This document shows positions 1-11,956 of a stretch of DNA of 64,000 nucleotides, in pieces. The translations under genes and the position numbers were made by a program. The stretch is from Zizania palustris (Eukaryota > Streptophyta > Magnoliopsida > Poales > Poaceae), in the NCBI GenBank assembly GCA_019279435.1, contig JAAALK010000289.1:91047023-91111022 (forward strand), written 5' to 3'. Below the pieces are notes generated by a model. The model did no database searches and was not told the origin of the DNA. It worked only from the letters and a program-made list of their open reading frames with translations. How positions within the stretch are numbered: position 1 is the stretch's first letter; every line of letters begins with the position of its first letter.

Positions 1-185
1 CAAACTCCTGAAGTAAACACTCACCCTTGAGCATACAGAGCCCCTCCCATGGCTTCGCATGTGCTCCAAAATGATGGAGCCTCTCCTGCGGCTCCGTCTG
101 TGCTCCGAACTGACTTCATCAGTTCTTGATACCCAGAGGTCCCCTCCGTAGGAAATGAGGCCATCTAGATGACGTGGTGGCCTAG

Positions 186-1001
186 ATGGCTCGGTTTCAG
201 GCCAAGGTAGAAAGATGGAGACAGGAAGCTATTGATATGCTTAGCCCTCAAGCTAGCCCTTTCATCCTGGAGGTCCCTCAAGACGATGACCCAGTTTACT
301 ATCCCGAAGCTTCTAAGGTCCAGAGAAGCACCGAGAATGCTTCCTTCGATGATGAGTCTCCGCTACACCTAGACTTGCAAAATGTGCGCTTCGACCCCAA
401 GTTCAGGACTTCGAAGTTGTGCAAGTACTCTAGAGAGGAAGACCCCGGAGAATTCTCCCGCTCTTATGCTCTTGCAATTGAAGCCAGCGAAGCGGTTCAA
501 GACACGATGGCCAAGGGTTTCCCCCTTGCGCTCGAAGGGGTGGCTCTTCGTTTGTTCTGGTCTTTAAAACTAAGATCAATTAAGTCTTGGGAGCAGCTGA
601 AGAAAAAATTTGTGAGAAATTTTCAAGGGACCTTTGTGGCCTCAATGTCTATAGGGAGTCTTTTTCAGGTGAAGCAGCAGCTCAGAGAAACTCTACGTCA
701 ATTCTTCAAGCGTTTCACTCATATGTAGTCTCAGATAAAGGGGATGTCTACATCATCTGTTGTTGGCGCTGCACATGAAGGTGTCACAAACATGGGCCTC
801 TGCAATAAGCTTCATCGGAAACATATCTCTTCGATTCCGCAACTAATGACCTACTTTAAGCAATACGCCAAGTCAAAAGAAGGATGGCTTCGAAGGACTG
901 CTTCGTCTTCATCGACTTTCCTTCAAGAAGTCAAGACCGAGCCGAAGGCCTTAAGTTCATCACAAGTGTCTCTCTTCGAGAATAATCAGCATGATGGATG
1001 A
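186..1001 (+). pseudogene. gag of element A1 (capsid region), broken
   Basis: The first open stretch (186-728, 180 codons) holds a gypsy gag core: a block ending in SPLHLDLQNVRF is shared with the A2 gag, and a capsid segment near residues 115-160 contains FWSLKLRSIKSWEQ and KKKFVRNF, typical of the Retrotrans_gag family. An in-frame TAG closes it at 726-728. Gag similarity resumes in another frame at 744-1001 (motifs CNKLHRK, YFKQYAKS, WLRRT), so a frameshift or small indel separates the halves. Bases 1002-1154 are a stop-rich linker. The protein would have formed the virus-like particle around element RNA; this copy cannot make a full-length one. Confidence 0.8.
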
Positions 1002-1154
1002 AGAGGATGAAAGCATCCTGGCTCCGAGGTTCTAAATATTGCCCCTTGTACTTTGAAATTTCCTCCTAAGTATTCATAGGCTCAGGGCAGCAAGGTCAGC
1101 GGCTCAACGCCACCTGGGAAGTCGGCTGGTTGAGGCCAGACCTTCTTCTGCTAT

Positions 1155-2321
1155 GTGCATGGCAAAAACCGAAGCCACACTACTGACACATGTAAGTCCA
1201 TATTAGCTCTGTGGATCGAATATCTTGAGAGGAGATCTGGTCGAGGCACTACTAACCGAGCCCCTCCCGCGACACGTCAAGAGCCGGTGCAGGCTATCAG
1301 ACATGTGGATAGTTACGAAGCCCCAAGACAACCTTTGGTGGCCAGTGTTATGCCACCTCCGAAGCAAGAAGATAACCAAGACTGGGGGAAATGGGTACTC
1401 CTACCCATCTCCGGAGGAGGGACCCTGAGCGGCATGCTGGAGCATTAGCAGAGGGAATATGTACGTGAAGTAGGACATATTGGGACCTCTTCGTCAGCAG
1501 CTGAAATGCCCGAGTGGTCTCATCTGCCTATATCCATCTTTGCAGATGATGCAGCTGGAATTAAATTCCCCTATGCGGACCCTCTTTTTATTACAGCTGA
1601 CATTACAGGAAAAGAGGTTCGGAGAGTGTTGGTTGATGGTGGAAGTTCCGCGGACATCATCTTCATCCAGGCCTTCGATCAATTGTGCATCTCGCGGAAG
1701 CATTTACTTCTAGCAGCTCGTCCACTTCAAGGCTTCGCAGGCACTCCTCTCGATGCCCTCGGCCAAATAGGCCTCGAGGTTGACTTTAGAGAGGGGCACC
1801 TAGCCAGATCCAAGGAAGTTATTTTTGACATCATCAACGTCCCTTATGCTTATATTGTTATCTTTGGAAAGGGAGTGCTAAACCAATTCGGAGTTGTAGC
1901 ACATCAAAATTATTTATTCCTTAAAATGCCTACGCGAGGAGGAGTACTTGTGGTCCTCGGTGACCAAGATGCAGTGCGGAGGATGGAGTGTGGTCATGGC
2001 CCACCTCTTGATTCCAGGCAGGTAAATAATGTGCAGGATCATTCGGAGGATAATTCTGCATCAAGAGACCCCTCGAAGATCTCCTCCCTCAAGCCAAGCC
2101 CTGAAGGTGAAGTTGTAACAAAGATCATTGTCAAGGACGGCAAAGACTACCCCATCCAGTTTGGTAAGGAATTGCCTCTGGAAATTGCCACTTCGCTGGA
2201 AGAAGTAGTTAAATACAATTTGGATGTCTTTGCCTGGTCAGACGATGATATTCACATAGTCAACCGAAGCATTATCGAGCACAGCTTGCTCATCAACCCA
2301 ATGGTTCGACCTGTTCGCTAG
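1155..2321 (+). pseudogene. gag C-terminus and aspartic protease of element A1
   Basis: Residues around 1155-1200 read HGKNRSHTTDTC, a His/Cys knuckle-like motif that recurs in A2 as HGENRSHDTDSC. A 98-codon block ends at a TAG before QREYVREV. The protease frame (1506-2321) holds the active-site block VLVDGGSSADIIF, where the DGG plays the role of the retropepsin D-T/S-G. The acidic linker after it ends with NRSIIEHSLLINP, which leads into RT. A TAG at 2319-2321 closes the frame. Protease, RT, RNase H and integrase would have been one polyprotein in the ancestor. The stops make this copy inactive. Confidence 0.8.
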
Positions 2322-3372
2322 GGGCTCCACAAGTTGTCAACAGAAAGAGCAGATCTTGCCAAAGCGGAGGTTGAAAAGTTATTAAAGGCTGGGATCATTA
2401 GGGAAGTGGCCCACACGGAGTGGTTATCTTACCCCTTCTTTGTCTAAAAAAGGCCTCCAGCAAGTGGCGCATGTGCATTGACTTCACATCTTTTAATAAA
2501 GCATGCCCACATGACCCCTACCCCATGCCCCGCATTGATCAACTCATCGACTCTACATCTAGATCCGAACTTTTAAGCTTCCTCAACGCATACTATGGAT
2601 ATCATCAAATATGTTTAAAAAGCGAAGACGAAGCTAATACAAGCTTCATAACTCCTTTAGGAGTCTTATGTTATGTAGGAATGCCCTTCGGCTTAAGGAA
2701 TGCGGGGGCAACTTTTTGAAGATTAATTGCTAAGTCTATAGGTCACCAAATAGGTCGTAATGTTGAGGCCTATATAGATGACATTGTAATAAAGAGTGCT
2801 TTGAAGCACCAACATAGTTTAGACATAGCAGAAACTTTAGAGAGCCTCCGAGCATGTGGAGTTCGCCTCAACCCCGAGAAATGTATATTCGGGGCTAAAG
2901 CAGGAAAGTTGTTCGGGTATTTAGTTTCGAGCAGAGGGATCAAAGCTAGCCCAATGCAGATAAGTGCATTACAAAGGATGGCTCCACCCGAAAATTTGAA
3001 GCAAGTCCAAAAGCACATCGGATGCCTTGTGGCCCTTAGTAGATTTTTGGCAAGATCCGCGGAGCAGAGCCTCCCAATATTCAAAGCTTTGAAGGGGGTC
3101 CAAAGATTTTGCCTGGACACCGGAGTGTCAAAAGAGCTTCGATGAAATCAAGGACTATCTCTGCAATCTCACAATGCTTATTGTGCCCCTCGCAGATGAA
3201 ACTCTTCTTCTCTATCTTGCAGCCACAAACTCCGCTGTCAATGTTGTCCTTGTTCGAGAAGTGGATTTCAATGGGAAGTTGGTGCAGAATCCGATATACT
3301 TTGTGTCAGAAGCTTTATCCGGAGCCAAATCTCGGTACTCCAAGATCGAGAAATTTACTTATGCTATGGTAA
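2322..3372 (+). pseudogene. reverse transcriptase of element A1
   Basis: RT blocks run across at least three frames. RMCIDFTSFNKACP and YPMPRIDQLID are the finger and palm motifs, MPFGLRNAGATF comes just before the active site, and the catalytic tetrad reads YIDD near 2770, where A2 has YMDD. A TGA follows ATF at about 2717, and there is a frame break near 2440. Thumb sequence with GVRLNPEKCIFG and the APPENLKQVQK block follow to about 3145. YIDD is unusual among Ty3 RTs but occurs here in a dead copy, so decay is the simplest reading. Confidence 0.85.
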
Positions 3373-3399
3373 TGGCTTCGAGGAAATTGCCATATTTTT

Positions 3400-4046
3400 T
3401 TGGATCATAATGTAATTGAACCAACTTCTTACCCTCTTGGAGATATGCTCTCAAGCAAAGATTCCACGGGGAGAATTGGGAAATGGGTTGTCGAGCTAGC
3501 CCCTTTTGGTATTTCCTTCGTAGCAAGAACAACCATCAAATCACAGGTGGTGGCTGATTTTGTAGCAGAGTGGACTCCATCTGCAGTATGGGCTCCGAAG
3601 GAATCAAATGAAGGTGTATGGACCTTATACTCTGAAGGAGCTTTTCAAGAATCCGGAGTAGGCGCAGGAGCGGTTATATTCTCACCTTCAGGGAAAAAAT
3701 CAATGTATTCTGCAAGGCTCAACTTTAAGTCCACCAATAATATTGTAGAGTACGAGGGGATTCTACTTCGGCTTTGCAAAGCGCGCGCACTTGGTGCCGC
3801 GAGAGTTGTCATGAAAACAGACTCTCAGATTGCAGCAGGGCATGTTGATAAAGCTTTCAAGTTCGACATCCACAACTTGCTAAATATTTGGAAGAAATCC
3901 GCAAGACCGAAGCAACATTTAAAGGGATTTCTATCCTGAGCATCCCACGAGCTGATAATTTGCAAGCAGATGTCTTGGACTAAGTAGCAGCCAGAGCCCT
4001 AGACATCCCTGAAGGGGCTTTTTATGAAGAACTTGCCTCCCCTTAG
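3400..4046 (+). pseudogene. RNase H domain of element A1
   Basis: The open stretch 3400-3939 starts with the RT/RNase H linker (TSYPLGDML) and goes into an RNase H fold: the first acidic position reads YSEGAF here where A2 has FSDGAY, so the catalytic Asp appears replaced by Glu. The second block is NNIVEYEGILL and the third MKTDSQIAAGH. The frame is lost near 3939 in the region around PRADN. Bases 3940-4046 contain further stops. The substitution in the first block would itself impair activity. Confidence 0.75.
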
Positions 4047-5305
4047 GTGCCACAACTCCCTCCTACTGAAGTACTTTGCAAACCAAGCAGTGATTGGCGA
4101 AGCCCAATTATGGATTTATTGCAAGATGAAGCTAATTTGCCCGAAGGCCCAAAGCTATCAAGATTACAGTTGAGGGTCTGGAATTATCATATTATGAACG
4201 GTATTTTATACAAGGCCATAGTATGTTCTCCCCTACTCTGATGTATCTCCCAATCTGAAGGCCAAGATATACTTCGGGAAATTCACGAATGCCTATGTGG
4301 TAGCCATCTAGCCCAACGGGCTTTAGCAGGCAAGACACTTTGCCATGGGCTCTATTGGCCTACCATAGTAGCTGATGCGGAGGCATTAGTCTGCACTTGT
4401 CAGGGTTGTCAACGGATGGGAAGACGGAGTCATCGTCCACCAAGCCCTCTTCAAGTTATAACTCTAGTATGGCCAATGGCCCGGTGGGGAATGGATCTCA
4501 TTGGCCCCTTCCCAATGGCAACAGGCAGCCTGAAATTTGTAGTTGTAGCGATTGAGTATTTTCCTAAGTGGGTAGAAGCCAAACCTTTGACCACTATCAC
4601 TTCTAAAAATGTGCAAAAACATTTCTGGCAAAATATTATTTTCAGATTCAGAGTACCTAGGCAGCTTACAATTGACAATGGCACTCAGTTCGATGCCAAA
4701 CCTTTCAGAGAATTCTGCGAATGTCTTGGTATCCAAATGTGCTTTGTAGATCTCCATCATCCCCAATCCAACAAAGTCGTGGAGCGAGCCAATGGTAATA
4801 TCTTGTCAGGCTTAAATCGAATGATAGTAGGATTGGCGAAGGGGCTGTGGACCGAGGAACTTCCAAAGATTTTGTGGTCCATCCGCACCACTCAAGCAAG
4901 GTCTACAGGGTTCACCCCTTTTCGGTTATTATTCAGAGATGAAGCCATGATGCCGACAAAGATCAAAGGAGGTTCCCTCTGCACCATCGAACTAGAGCTT
5001 GACAATGAAAGATAAACTTCGCTGGATTTGACTGAAGAAACAAGGCTTCGAGCTGTTGCCAACCCGACGAAGTATCAACATTAGACGAAGACTTGGTATG
5101 ACCCAAAAATAATGCTTAACGAACTTAAGCCGGGCCATTTAGTATTGCAAAGCATAATTACTCTAGGAAAATTAGGAAATAAATGGGAAGGAGCATATAT
5201 CATCTTGCATTCAGGATGCCCCGCATCTTTTAAATTAGCAAATTTAGAAGGTGAGGAATTAAAACATGCATGACATGTGGAGCACCTTAAACGTTATTTC
5301 GCTTA
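4047..5305 (+). pseudogene. integrase of element A1
   Basis: The zinc-binding domain is spread over 4240-4420 in broken frames and ends in CQGCQ-like sequence. The catalytic core lies in the longest open stretch (4416-5015): WGMDLIGPFP supplies the first Asp, TIDNGTQFD the second, and HPQSNKVVERANG the Glu. A stop at about 5013 separates the core from the C-terminal GPY-like region, which decays to the end of pol at about 5305 (the KRYF-Ala-stop ending is shared with A2). In the living element the enzyme would insert cDNA. Confidence 0.85.
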
Positions 5306-6100
5306 GGGGCTCCTTATAACAGATTGTAAACACCTTTCTAAATGAATAAAGCTTATGGTTCAAATAATGCGTGATTCTCAAGATGATTCCTACCCCTAGT
5401 GGACGCACTAGGGGAACGGAGCTGATTGTGGAGGTAAGTATTATTCATTCGAACCCAATCAATGGACTTCGAGCCATCGGCTCAAAGCATCCGTCAAGGT
5501 GGGAAAGTACCAAGAAAAACGAATTCTGAGCTATCGACTTAAAAGCATCTGACAAAAGAGTCAAAGGCAACCAAATTACATGGATTCCGAGCCATTGGCT
5601 AGAAAGCATCCGTGAAAAGAGTCGGAGGTGACCATGAAAAAGGATTCCAAACCATCAGCTTGAAAGCATCCAAAAAAGAGTCGAAGGTGACCAAAATGCA
5701 CGGAGTCTAGGCCATTGGCTTGAAAGCATCCACAAAAGAGTCTGAAGCGACAAAAATAATCGGATTCCAATACATCCGAAAAAGAGTACTAAGCTAACTT
5801 TTATGGACTCCGGACCTATAGGTTTGAAGAGCCCTACGAGGTCCATAACGACCATCTACTCAGATTTTGAACCACTGGTTCCAAATTCCTATTCAATACA
5901 ATAGGGGCTCCAAGCATGTAAAATAAAAAACCCTATAAAAATTGTGCATTTAGCAGGCATGACAATCATTGTGCGTGACTGACTTTGCTTGATAATCGAA
6001 GACGCTCAACCTCAAAGTGGGGCTAGGAGGTAAAGGCATAATGTCAAAGCATTTTAGTTTATATTACCCAATTAATTATATTAATTACATCATGAAAAAT
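5306..6100. other. Post-pol spacer of A1, no gene
   Basis: A G-rich TTAGGGGCTCC directly follows the pol stop, as in A2. Then comes an AATAAAG at about 5345, the tandem array annotated separately, and AT-rich sequence to the tail of the antisense exon near 6110. No coding sequence is recognised. Confidence 0.6.
5460..5830. repeat. Degenerate ~60-bp tandem array in A1 3' region
   Basis: Copies of a unit built on GATTCCGAGCCATTGGCT and AAAGCATCCGTGAAAAGAGT start near 5473, 5531, 5590, 5650 and 5711, spacing 58-61 bp, with a decayed sixth copy near 5765. The same position in A2 carries a 118-bp array whose unit is two related halves of about 59 bp, so the two arrays share a monomer. Tat elements are known to carry tandem repeats in the 3' untranslated region. 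Confidence 0.8.
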
Positions 6101-6109
6101 TTTTGTCTA

Positions 6110-6595
6110 AACCAAGAAGAAAGAGAAGACCCCTCCGATTCCTAAGACTAGTTTCAGAGGTAGCCTGACTTCGGGTGTGACTTGTTCCTGAGCCCGAAGT
6201 CTTTAGAACTTTGCGCTTAATCCCTTTCCCTTTCTTCGAAGCCCTGAAGTCCTTCTGCTCTTGCTGAAGCTCGGCCTAGGTCCGAAGTCTTTCGGGGCTG
6301 TTCTTTGCTTGGTCTTCGTTAGACCACTACTCTTCGGAACAGTCGATGTCCTCCGAAGATGAAGATGCTAAATTTACACCTTCCTCTTTCCCCCTTTTCC
6401 TCCTTAATATAAGCTAATACTTCATTAAAAATTTCGGGTATAACCTCTCCATGGCTCCCTCGAGGAACAGAAAATCGAGGACGCCTGTGAGGCCTTAAGG
6501 CTTCGAAGGTAGCCCACTACTGACGGAGCCCTTCGTTAACCTCTAGCACTTCAAGCTCATCATCCGGAAAATGTGGAAAATCCTAAAAGCATTTC
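6110..6595 (-). pseudogene. Antisense terminal ORF/exon of family A (A1 copy)
   Basis: Read on the minus strand, this stretch matches the A2 ORF at 31458-31921: blocks of the type WATFEALRPHRRPRFSVPRG and VLAYIKEE are shared, followed by a low-complexity acidic and basic tail. In both copies the homology begins just after a splice-acceptor-like pyrimidine tract ending in TTTTAG. The A1 copy has several stops. Function is unknown. It may be a last exon of the upstream antisense gene or a separate small gene. Confidence 0.6.
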
Positions 6596-6689
6596 CAAAT
6601 AAGTCTTTTCATTAAAAGCAAGATAGAAATACAAGTTTTTTACATAAAAGGACTATAAGGAGAGCTAGACCTTTAGGTCCAGAGGATGC

Positions 6690-7519
6690 ATTCTAGTCGA
6701 AGGCAGCGTCCGCGCCTTCTTTTGATGGTGGCCTTCATTGATCCACCTCTTCACCATTGTCCGACCTTCAGCTTTCTAGGATGCTTGAAAAGCCTCCCAA
6801 GCTACGACGATGTCGGGAGAAGGGGTCAATTGTCGGTCGCTAGCAAAGCTGGCAGGTGCTACTCTGGGGTCCGACAAAACAGAAATTCTGATGTCTTCGA
6901 AGTGGCGAAGTACTCCGAGCGCAGCTACTTGTTTGGAGATCTCTCCGTACCGAGTACCCGAATCCTTCATTATCTTCGCCACTGCTTGGATCATTTCCAA
7001 CTTCCACACCAAGGTATCGTTCGCTGACGATGAATAGGTGCAAGCCGTCCCAAAGTATTCCATGACGCCCTAAAGGACGTCCATGGTCTCGGAGGCTATG
7101 CTGTCGCACTTTGTATTCTCCATAACCAAGGCCTCCGACGAGTGTCGCATGTCATGGATCAAAGTGGTGAGCTCGGCTCTCTTCATCATGAGGATAGTCT
7201 TCTGCCCAAGTAGTAGCCTTACATCGTCAGCCAAACGTTGCTGCTCTTCTCGAAGCCTTATAGCATCAGCTACGGACGCTGCTTGCTCCTCTTCAAGCCT
7301 TTCGACTTCGGTTCGGAGCACCACCCGCTCTGCCAAAATCTCTTCGTTGGTAGCTTCCAGCTTGGCCTTCATGCTTCGCTCTGTGTGATATATATCCTCC
7401 AAGCTCGAAGCTCGGCTCTTGCAGTCGGGAAGGCTCTTTTGAAGAGTCGTCACCTTCTCTTTGAGCCGATTGCATTCGCACTCATTGGAAACAGAAGCCG
7501 CACGAGCTAAAACAATGTG
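6690..7519 (-). pseudogene. Antisense cargo gene, coiled-coil exon (A1 copy)
   Basis: This minus-strand exon begins at 7519 right after a TTTTGTCAG acceptor and encodes VLARAASVSNECE, then a long heptad-rich coiled coil (Leu/Glu/Arg/Lys rich) to about 7080, and a conserved C-terminal segment seen in three shifting frames down to about 6690 (blocks such as GVLRHFEDIRISV and VVAWEAFQAS). It matches exon 4 of the A2 gene (32026-32886). Its likely partner is itself or a related protein, since coiled coils oligomerise; that is inference. Frameshifts near 7070 and 6900 make it a pseudogene. Confidence 0.75.
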
Positions 7520-7601
7520 CTGACAAAAGAAAAAGAAGAACGAGGTGAGCATGTTATGTACTTCAAATAAAATAAAATTAACTTTGGCAGGTGCACCATA
7601 C
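7520..7601 (-). other. Predicted 82-nt GT-AG intron in A1 antisense gene
   Basis: On the minus strand a donor GTATGG at 7601 and a pyrimidine-rich tract ending in TTTTGTCAG at 7520 bracket 82 nt. The acceptor side matches the A2 intron at 32961-32887 (75 nt). The exon upstream (7602-7690) is weakly similar to its A2 counterpart, so the donor is less certain. Confidence 0.55.
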
Positions 7602-7829
7602 TTGCAAATCATTGCAGGGGCTGAGTAGAATAAGAAAGTGTGCAAGTTGCGAGCTGGATATCCGTGTTGGGAATGGTGCAAAGGTTGCAGTGTTGGCCGT
7701 CAGCATTTATTCTTTGTCGCTACCGTCGGGATTAGTTTTGTAGTTAAATAATTGTTATTTCATTCCCACCTTAGACAGAAAAATTATCTCTTCTTCATGT
7801 TTAGAGGAAGATGGTTTTGAATCCGTAAT

Positions 7830-10107
7830 AAAGAACAATAGTTGTTCAATATTTTCGAATGGCATGCTCTATGGTGTTTGTCCATTAGTGAATGGATTGT
7901 ATATTCTGAGTCTTGACGATACACACGTTTATAACATTAGTACTAAGAAACAATGACTCAATGATTTGAATACCACCTACGTCTGGCATTGTTGTTTGGG
8001 TCATATAAATGAGAAGCGTGTACAGAAATTTCATTGTGATGGACTTTTGGAGTCATTTGATTTTGAATCATATGACACATGCGAGTCTTGTTTACTTGGC
8101 AAAATGACAAAGACGCCTTTCACAGGACAGAGTGAGAGGGCGAGTGAACTATTGGCCATAATACATACTGATGTGGGTGGTCCAATGAGTCACACGGCTA
8201 GGAAAGAATTTCATTACTTTATTACTTTAACGATGACTTTAGTAGATATGGCTATGTCTACTTGATGAGGCATAAGTGGGAATCCTTCGAAAAGTCCAAG
8301 GAGTTCCGGAATGAGGGACAAAATCATACGGGCAAGACAATTAAATTTCTACGATCAGATCCTGGGGGTGAATATTTGAGCCATGAGTTTAGTGATCATT
8401 TGAAGTAGTGTGGAATTGTTCCACATGTGACTCCACTAGCACGCCTCAATGGAATGGGGTGTCCAAGCGGAGAAACCACACTTTGTTGGACATGGTGCGG
8501 TCCATGATGAGTCACACTGATCTTATATTATACTTTGGGGTCATGCTCTAGAAATAGCAGCTTTCACGATTAATAGAGTTCCATCTAAGTCAGTGGAGAA
8601 GATACCATATGAGATGTGGTCTGGGAGGCGTCCCAGTTTGTCTTTTCTAAAGATTTGGGGATGTGAGGCGTATGTCAAACGTATGATGTCTGACAAGCTC
8701 AGTCTTAAGTCTGACAAGTGCTTCTTTGTGGGGTATCCTAGGGAAACCAAAGGATACTATTTCTATAATAGAGAGGAGGGCAAAGTGTTTGTCTCTTGAA
8801 ATGGTGTGTTCCTTGAGAAAGAATTTCTCTCAAAAAGAATTAGTGGGATGACTGTGCATCTTGAAGAGGTTCAAGAGCCACTTGAAAGTGTTCCAGATCC
8901 CACTAAACCAGAGCAGGAGATACAAGATGTTGTAGACCCTGTTATGGATGCGCCAGCCCCACGAAGGTCTAGGAGAGTAGTCCATGCGCTAGAGAGGTAC
9001 ATGTTCTTGACCACTGGGCACCGCGACGTGTTGTTGTTGGACAACGACGAGCCCAAGACCTATGCAGAAGTAGTGATGGGACCAGACTCTGAGAAATAGC
9101 TTGGAGCCATTGGATACGAGTTGGAGTCCATGCGTGTCAACCAAGTTTGGAACTTGGTTGATCCACCTGATGGTGTAAAAACTATTGAGTGTAAATGGAT
9201 ATTCAAGAAAAAGATAGACGTTGATGGAAATGTTCACATCTATAAGGCACGATTGGTGGTCAAAGGTTTCAGACAGATTTGAGGTGTTGATTATGATGAA
9301 ACGTTTTCGCCCGTCGCAATGCTTAAGTCTATTCGGATCATCCTAGCTATTGCCACATTTTATGATTATGAGATACGGAAAATGGATGTTAAGACGGCTT
9401 TTCTAAATGGAAACCTAAGTGAGGATGTGTACATGACATAGCTTGAAGGTCTTGACGGTCCGGGGAATGCTAGGAAAGTTTTTAAGTTGCTAAAGTCCAT
9501 TTATGGATTGAAGCAAGCTTCTCGAAGTTGGAATCTTTATTTTGACTAGGTAGTCAAAGGGTTTGGCTTCATCAACAGCAAAGAAGAGCCTTGTGTTTAC
9601 AAAATGGCTGGTGAGAGCTCACTTGTGTTTCTAGTCTTATATGTGGATGACATATTGTTGATCGGAAACGACATTCCTTTGTTGATCGCAATCTGGCTTT
9701 GTGTTCTGCCTCAATGGAGGCGCAGTGAGCTGGAAGAGTTCCAAGCAAGAGACGGTGGCCAATTCTATAATAGAAGCTAAGTATATCGCCACTTCTGAAG
9801 CTGCGAAGGAGGTTGTTTGGATCAGAAAGTTTGTTTCTGAGCTGAGCGTTGTTCCTAGTGCGTCCAGTCCAGTGGAACTCTATTGTGATAATAGTGGTGC
9901 AATTGTGCAAGCCAAGGAGCCTAGATCGCACTAGAAAGCTAAACATATACTTTGGCGATATCACCTGATCCACGAGATCATTGAGAGAGGTGATGTGAAG
10001 ATTTACAAGGTGCACACGGATTTGAATATGGCGGATCCATTGACGAAGCCTCTTCCACAGCCGAAGCATGAGGTGCATATGAGCTCCATGGGTATTAGAC
10101 ACTTGTG
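7830..10107 (+). pseudogene. pol of copia element E (integrase, RT, RNase H)
   Basis: In order: a pre-integrase domain (LYGVCPLVNGLYIL; WHCCLGHINEKR), the integrase zinc and core region (CESCLLGKMTKTPF, HTDVGGP, RSDPGGEYLSHEF), a PxWGCEAYVK block with a GYPRETKGYYFY block at 8593-8799, then RT (ECKWIFKKK, MDVKTAFLNG, YGLKQASRSW, LYVDDILLIGND at about 9640-9675). Sequence then jumps directly to RNase H (SWKSSKQETVAN, ELYCDNSGA, HTDLNMADPLTKPL), so the RT thumb is deleted near 9680-9695. At least eight stops or frameshifts make it inactive. It ends with the usual copia tail and TGA near 10107. Confidence 0.85.
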
Positions 10108-10671
10108 AGAGTGAGTCATGTGTTTGTGGAAGATGCTAGTAGTGTATGCTAATGTATGAGGATAATTATTATCATGTTCCTTGAATAAATATCGTTTGCA
10201 TTTAATTAATAAGTACAACTTGAATAAAAGGAGAGGAAGAGGACATCTTGGAACAAGCAATAAGCCTAGATTAGACCTAGCCACCCAAGAGTTCTCTCCT
10301 TCCTTTCTTGATCTCAAACATTGAGGTCAAGGATCCCTGTCTCTCACGTGTGGTGCTAGCACACTGCTGTGGTAGGTACTCCATCCCTGTACATTTGGAC
10401 TCCATGGATGCGTTGCTCCAATCGCGACGCTCGTGGACATCTACATGTGAATGACTACATCGTCTTCATCGATCGGATTGGCAAAGGACGGTAAGGACGA
10501 AGCGAGGAGAGGTTTGACGCGCTACTCCAACATCTTCTTCCGCTGCACCTAGCATGTATTGTGCTAGAAGGTACTGATCCATGATCTCACACACACATGA
10601 GTCCTGGGCTTAGGGCATAAAATTTTGAATTTGCAGGCTAGCATAGCTCCCCTATTCCCTAACAGATAGGA
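10108..10671 (+). repeat. 3' untranslated region and probable 3' LTR of copia E
   Basis: There is no ORF. A purine-rich AAAAGGAGAGGAAGAGGAC at about 10225-10243 could be the polypurine tract, and the segment ends in the LTR-like CCCTATTCCCTAACA. No 5' partner is present in the window, so the LTR start is not fixed. Confidence 0.5.
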
Positions 10672-10865
10672 TGCCCTCAGGAGCCCAAACGGCGTCAGGG
10701 GCCAATGGTCGTGGGCGAATAAGATGCCCTCGGGAACCAAGCTGCTTCCAAGTAGGGTGCGATGCTTTAGACTTCACCTTGGCCCCACCAGTCATATACT
10801 GTGGGGGGTGGTTTTTCGGGTAATAAAAATTTTGACAGTGGGGGCGCGTGGTGGCTTTTACTTCC

Positions 10866-10873
10866 TATAAAGG
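10866..10873 (+). promoter_or_regulatory. TATA-like box of A3 antisense gene
   Basis: TATAAAGG in a GC-rich setting about 130 bp before the first plausible ATG at 11002. The A2 copy of the same gene has TATAAAA about 100 bp before its ATG, so the placement is conserved. Confidence 0.5.
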
Positions 10874-10970
10874 CCATCAGTGCCCTATGGTCCCACATGC
10901 GCCTGTGCATTCCTCTCTTCTTTGAGCTCTTGCCACCCTCGCGCTCTCAACCTTCTTCTCTATTGCCCCC

Positions 10971-11044
10971 AGCACCTCCGTGCCCGGAGCCCTAGCATCT
11001 TCATGCCCAGAGCCCCTAGCACCTTCGTGCCCGAAGCCCCTAGC
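10971..11044 (+). repeat. Three tandem ~24-bp units at the A3 gene start
   Basis: AGCACCTCCGTGCCCGGAGC and two variants follow head to tail. In frame they encode an 8-residue A-P-S-T-F-V-P-E-type repeat before a basic stretch (MLKKTSSKKAPAL) comparable to PPSKKKIAQS in A2. Confidence 0.6.
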
Positions 11045-11956
11045 GCGATGCTGAAGAAGACTTCATCGAAGAAGGCACCTGCCCTGGGTGGGGGTCGAGT
11101 TATGTTCAAGTCCAAGTGGTAGTGGAGCCGGCGACAGCAAAGCCTCCGGCAAGACACCTCAGGGCATTTGACCTCCACTCACCTTCGGACAAATTCGAGC
11201 AAACATTGGAGTTGTGAGCTTTGGCTTCTACGAAGGAGACCATTCAGCGGATCTGTGCCGAAAAGGTTTACACCGAGGTCAGCCTTCATATATCGGGGCC
11301 CGAGACCATCCCAAGGCCTCAGCTAGATGAAACAGTAGTCTTTGAGGCATTCTTCGAGGCCGGGCTCAGGCTCCCGGCCAATGGCATGCTAGCCTAAGTG
11401 CTAGGTATGTTTAACTTAGAGCTCCTCCATCATTCCCCGAATGATGTGGCTCGTCTTGCCATCTTCTAGTGGGCAATGAGGGCTAAGGGCTGCGAGGGGC
11501 AAGCCGACGTCTTCGTAGTCCTACACGAAGTCAGCTGCTAGATGAAGAAGAAGAAGAAGGGGTCGGACGACGTGGAGAGGGATCTGGCCTTCGGCAGTGC
11601 CAACTTCTAACTTCAGAGGGAGTTCACAGATGTCTTCCCAACGAGGGCAGTGAACAACCGCTGGCATTTGAGGTGGGACTAGGAATGGTTTTATGTTGCG
11701 GTTGGCGCGGACTCCCCTCTTCGGAGCACCAACGCCCTCATCTCGTACCACCACCAAGCCAAGATAGCGTCAGACACTGGAACAATCCAAGCTCGGATAT
11801 AACTACTACAAAGGGTGGCCCGGAGGATGAGCATGAGGGACTTGGCCGAGGAGTTCATCACCCTTCAGATCAGTCCCCTCGCGCTTTCTTGGCCGGAGGA
11901 TTTGTTCGGAGCCCCTGATTCAGATGGCTTGCGAGGCGTGTCTTCGGAGTTCCTTG

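Larger units (their letters stand above)
1..7690 (+). mobile_element. Ty3/gypsy Tat-like element A1, decayed, no LTR in view
   Basis: A plus-strand gypsy element in the order gag, protease, RT, RNase H, integrase, tandem repeats, then minus-strand exons. The order and protein content match element A2 at 24-36 kb, which identifies the family. The 5' LTR lies before the window. The right end is lost near 7690, where copia-like sequence begins inside the antisense gene. The element carries many stops and frameshifts, so it is older than A2. Bases 1-185 are leader with nothing recognisable. Tat lineage is inferred from the integrase and RT style and from the antisense cargo; a search against a typed retrotransposon domain database would settle it. 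Confidence 0.85.
7690..10671 (+). mobile_element. Truncated Ty1/copia element E
   Basis: A plus-strand copia fragment that begins inside the pre-integrase region and ends in a copia-style terminus CCCTAACA at 10664-10671. The 5' LTR, gag and protease are missing. The left edge is approximate: antisense-gene sequence of A1 fades at about 7600-7690. No target duplication can be paired because only one end is present. The protein style (SLDDTHVYNI, LGHINEKR) is Tork-like, which is an inference by eye. Confidence 0.75.
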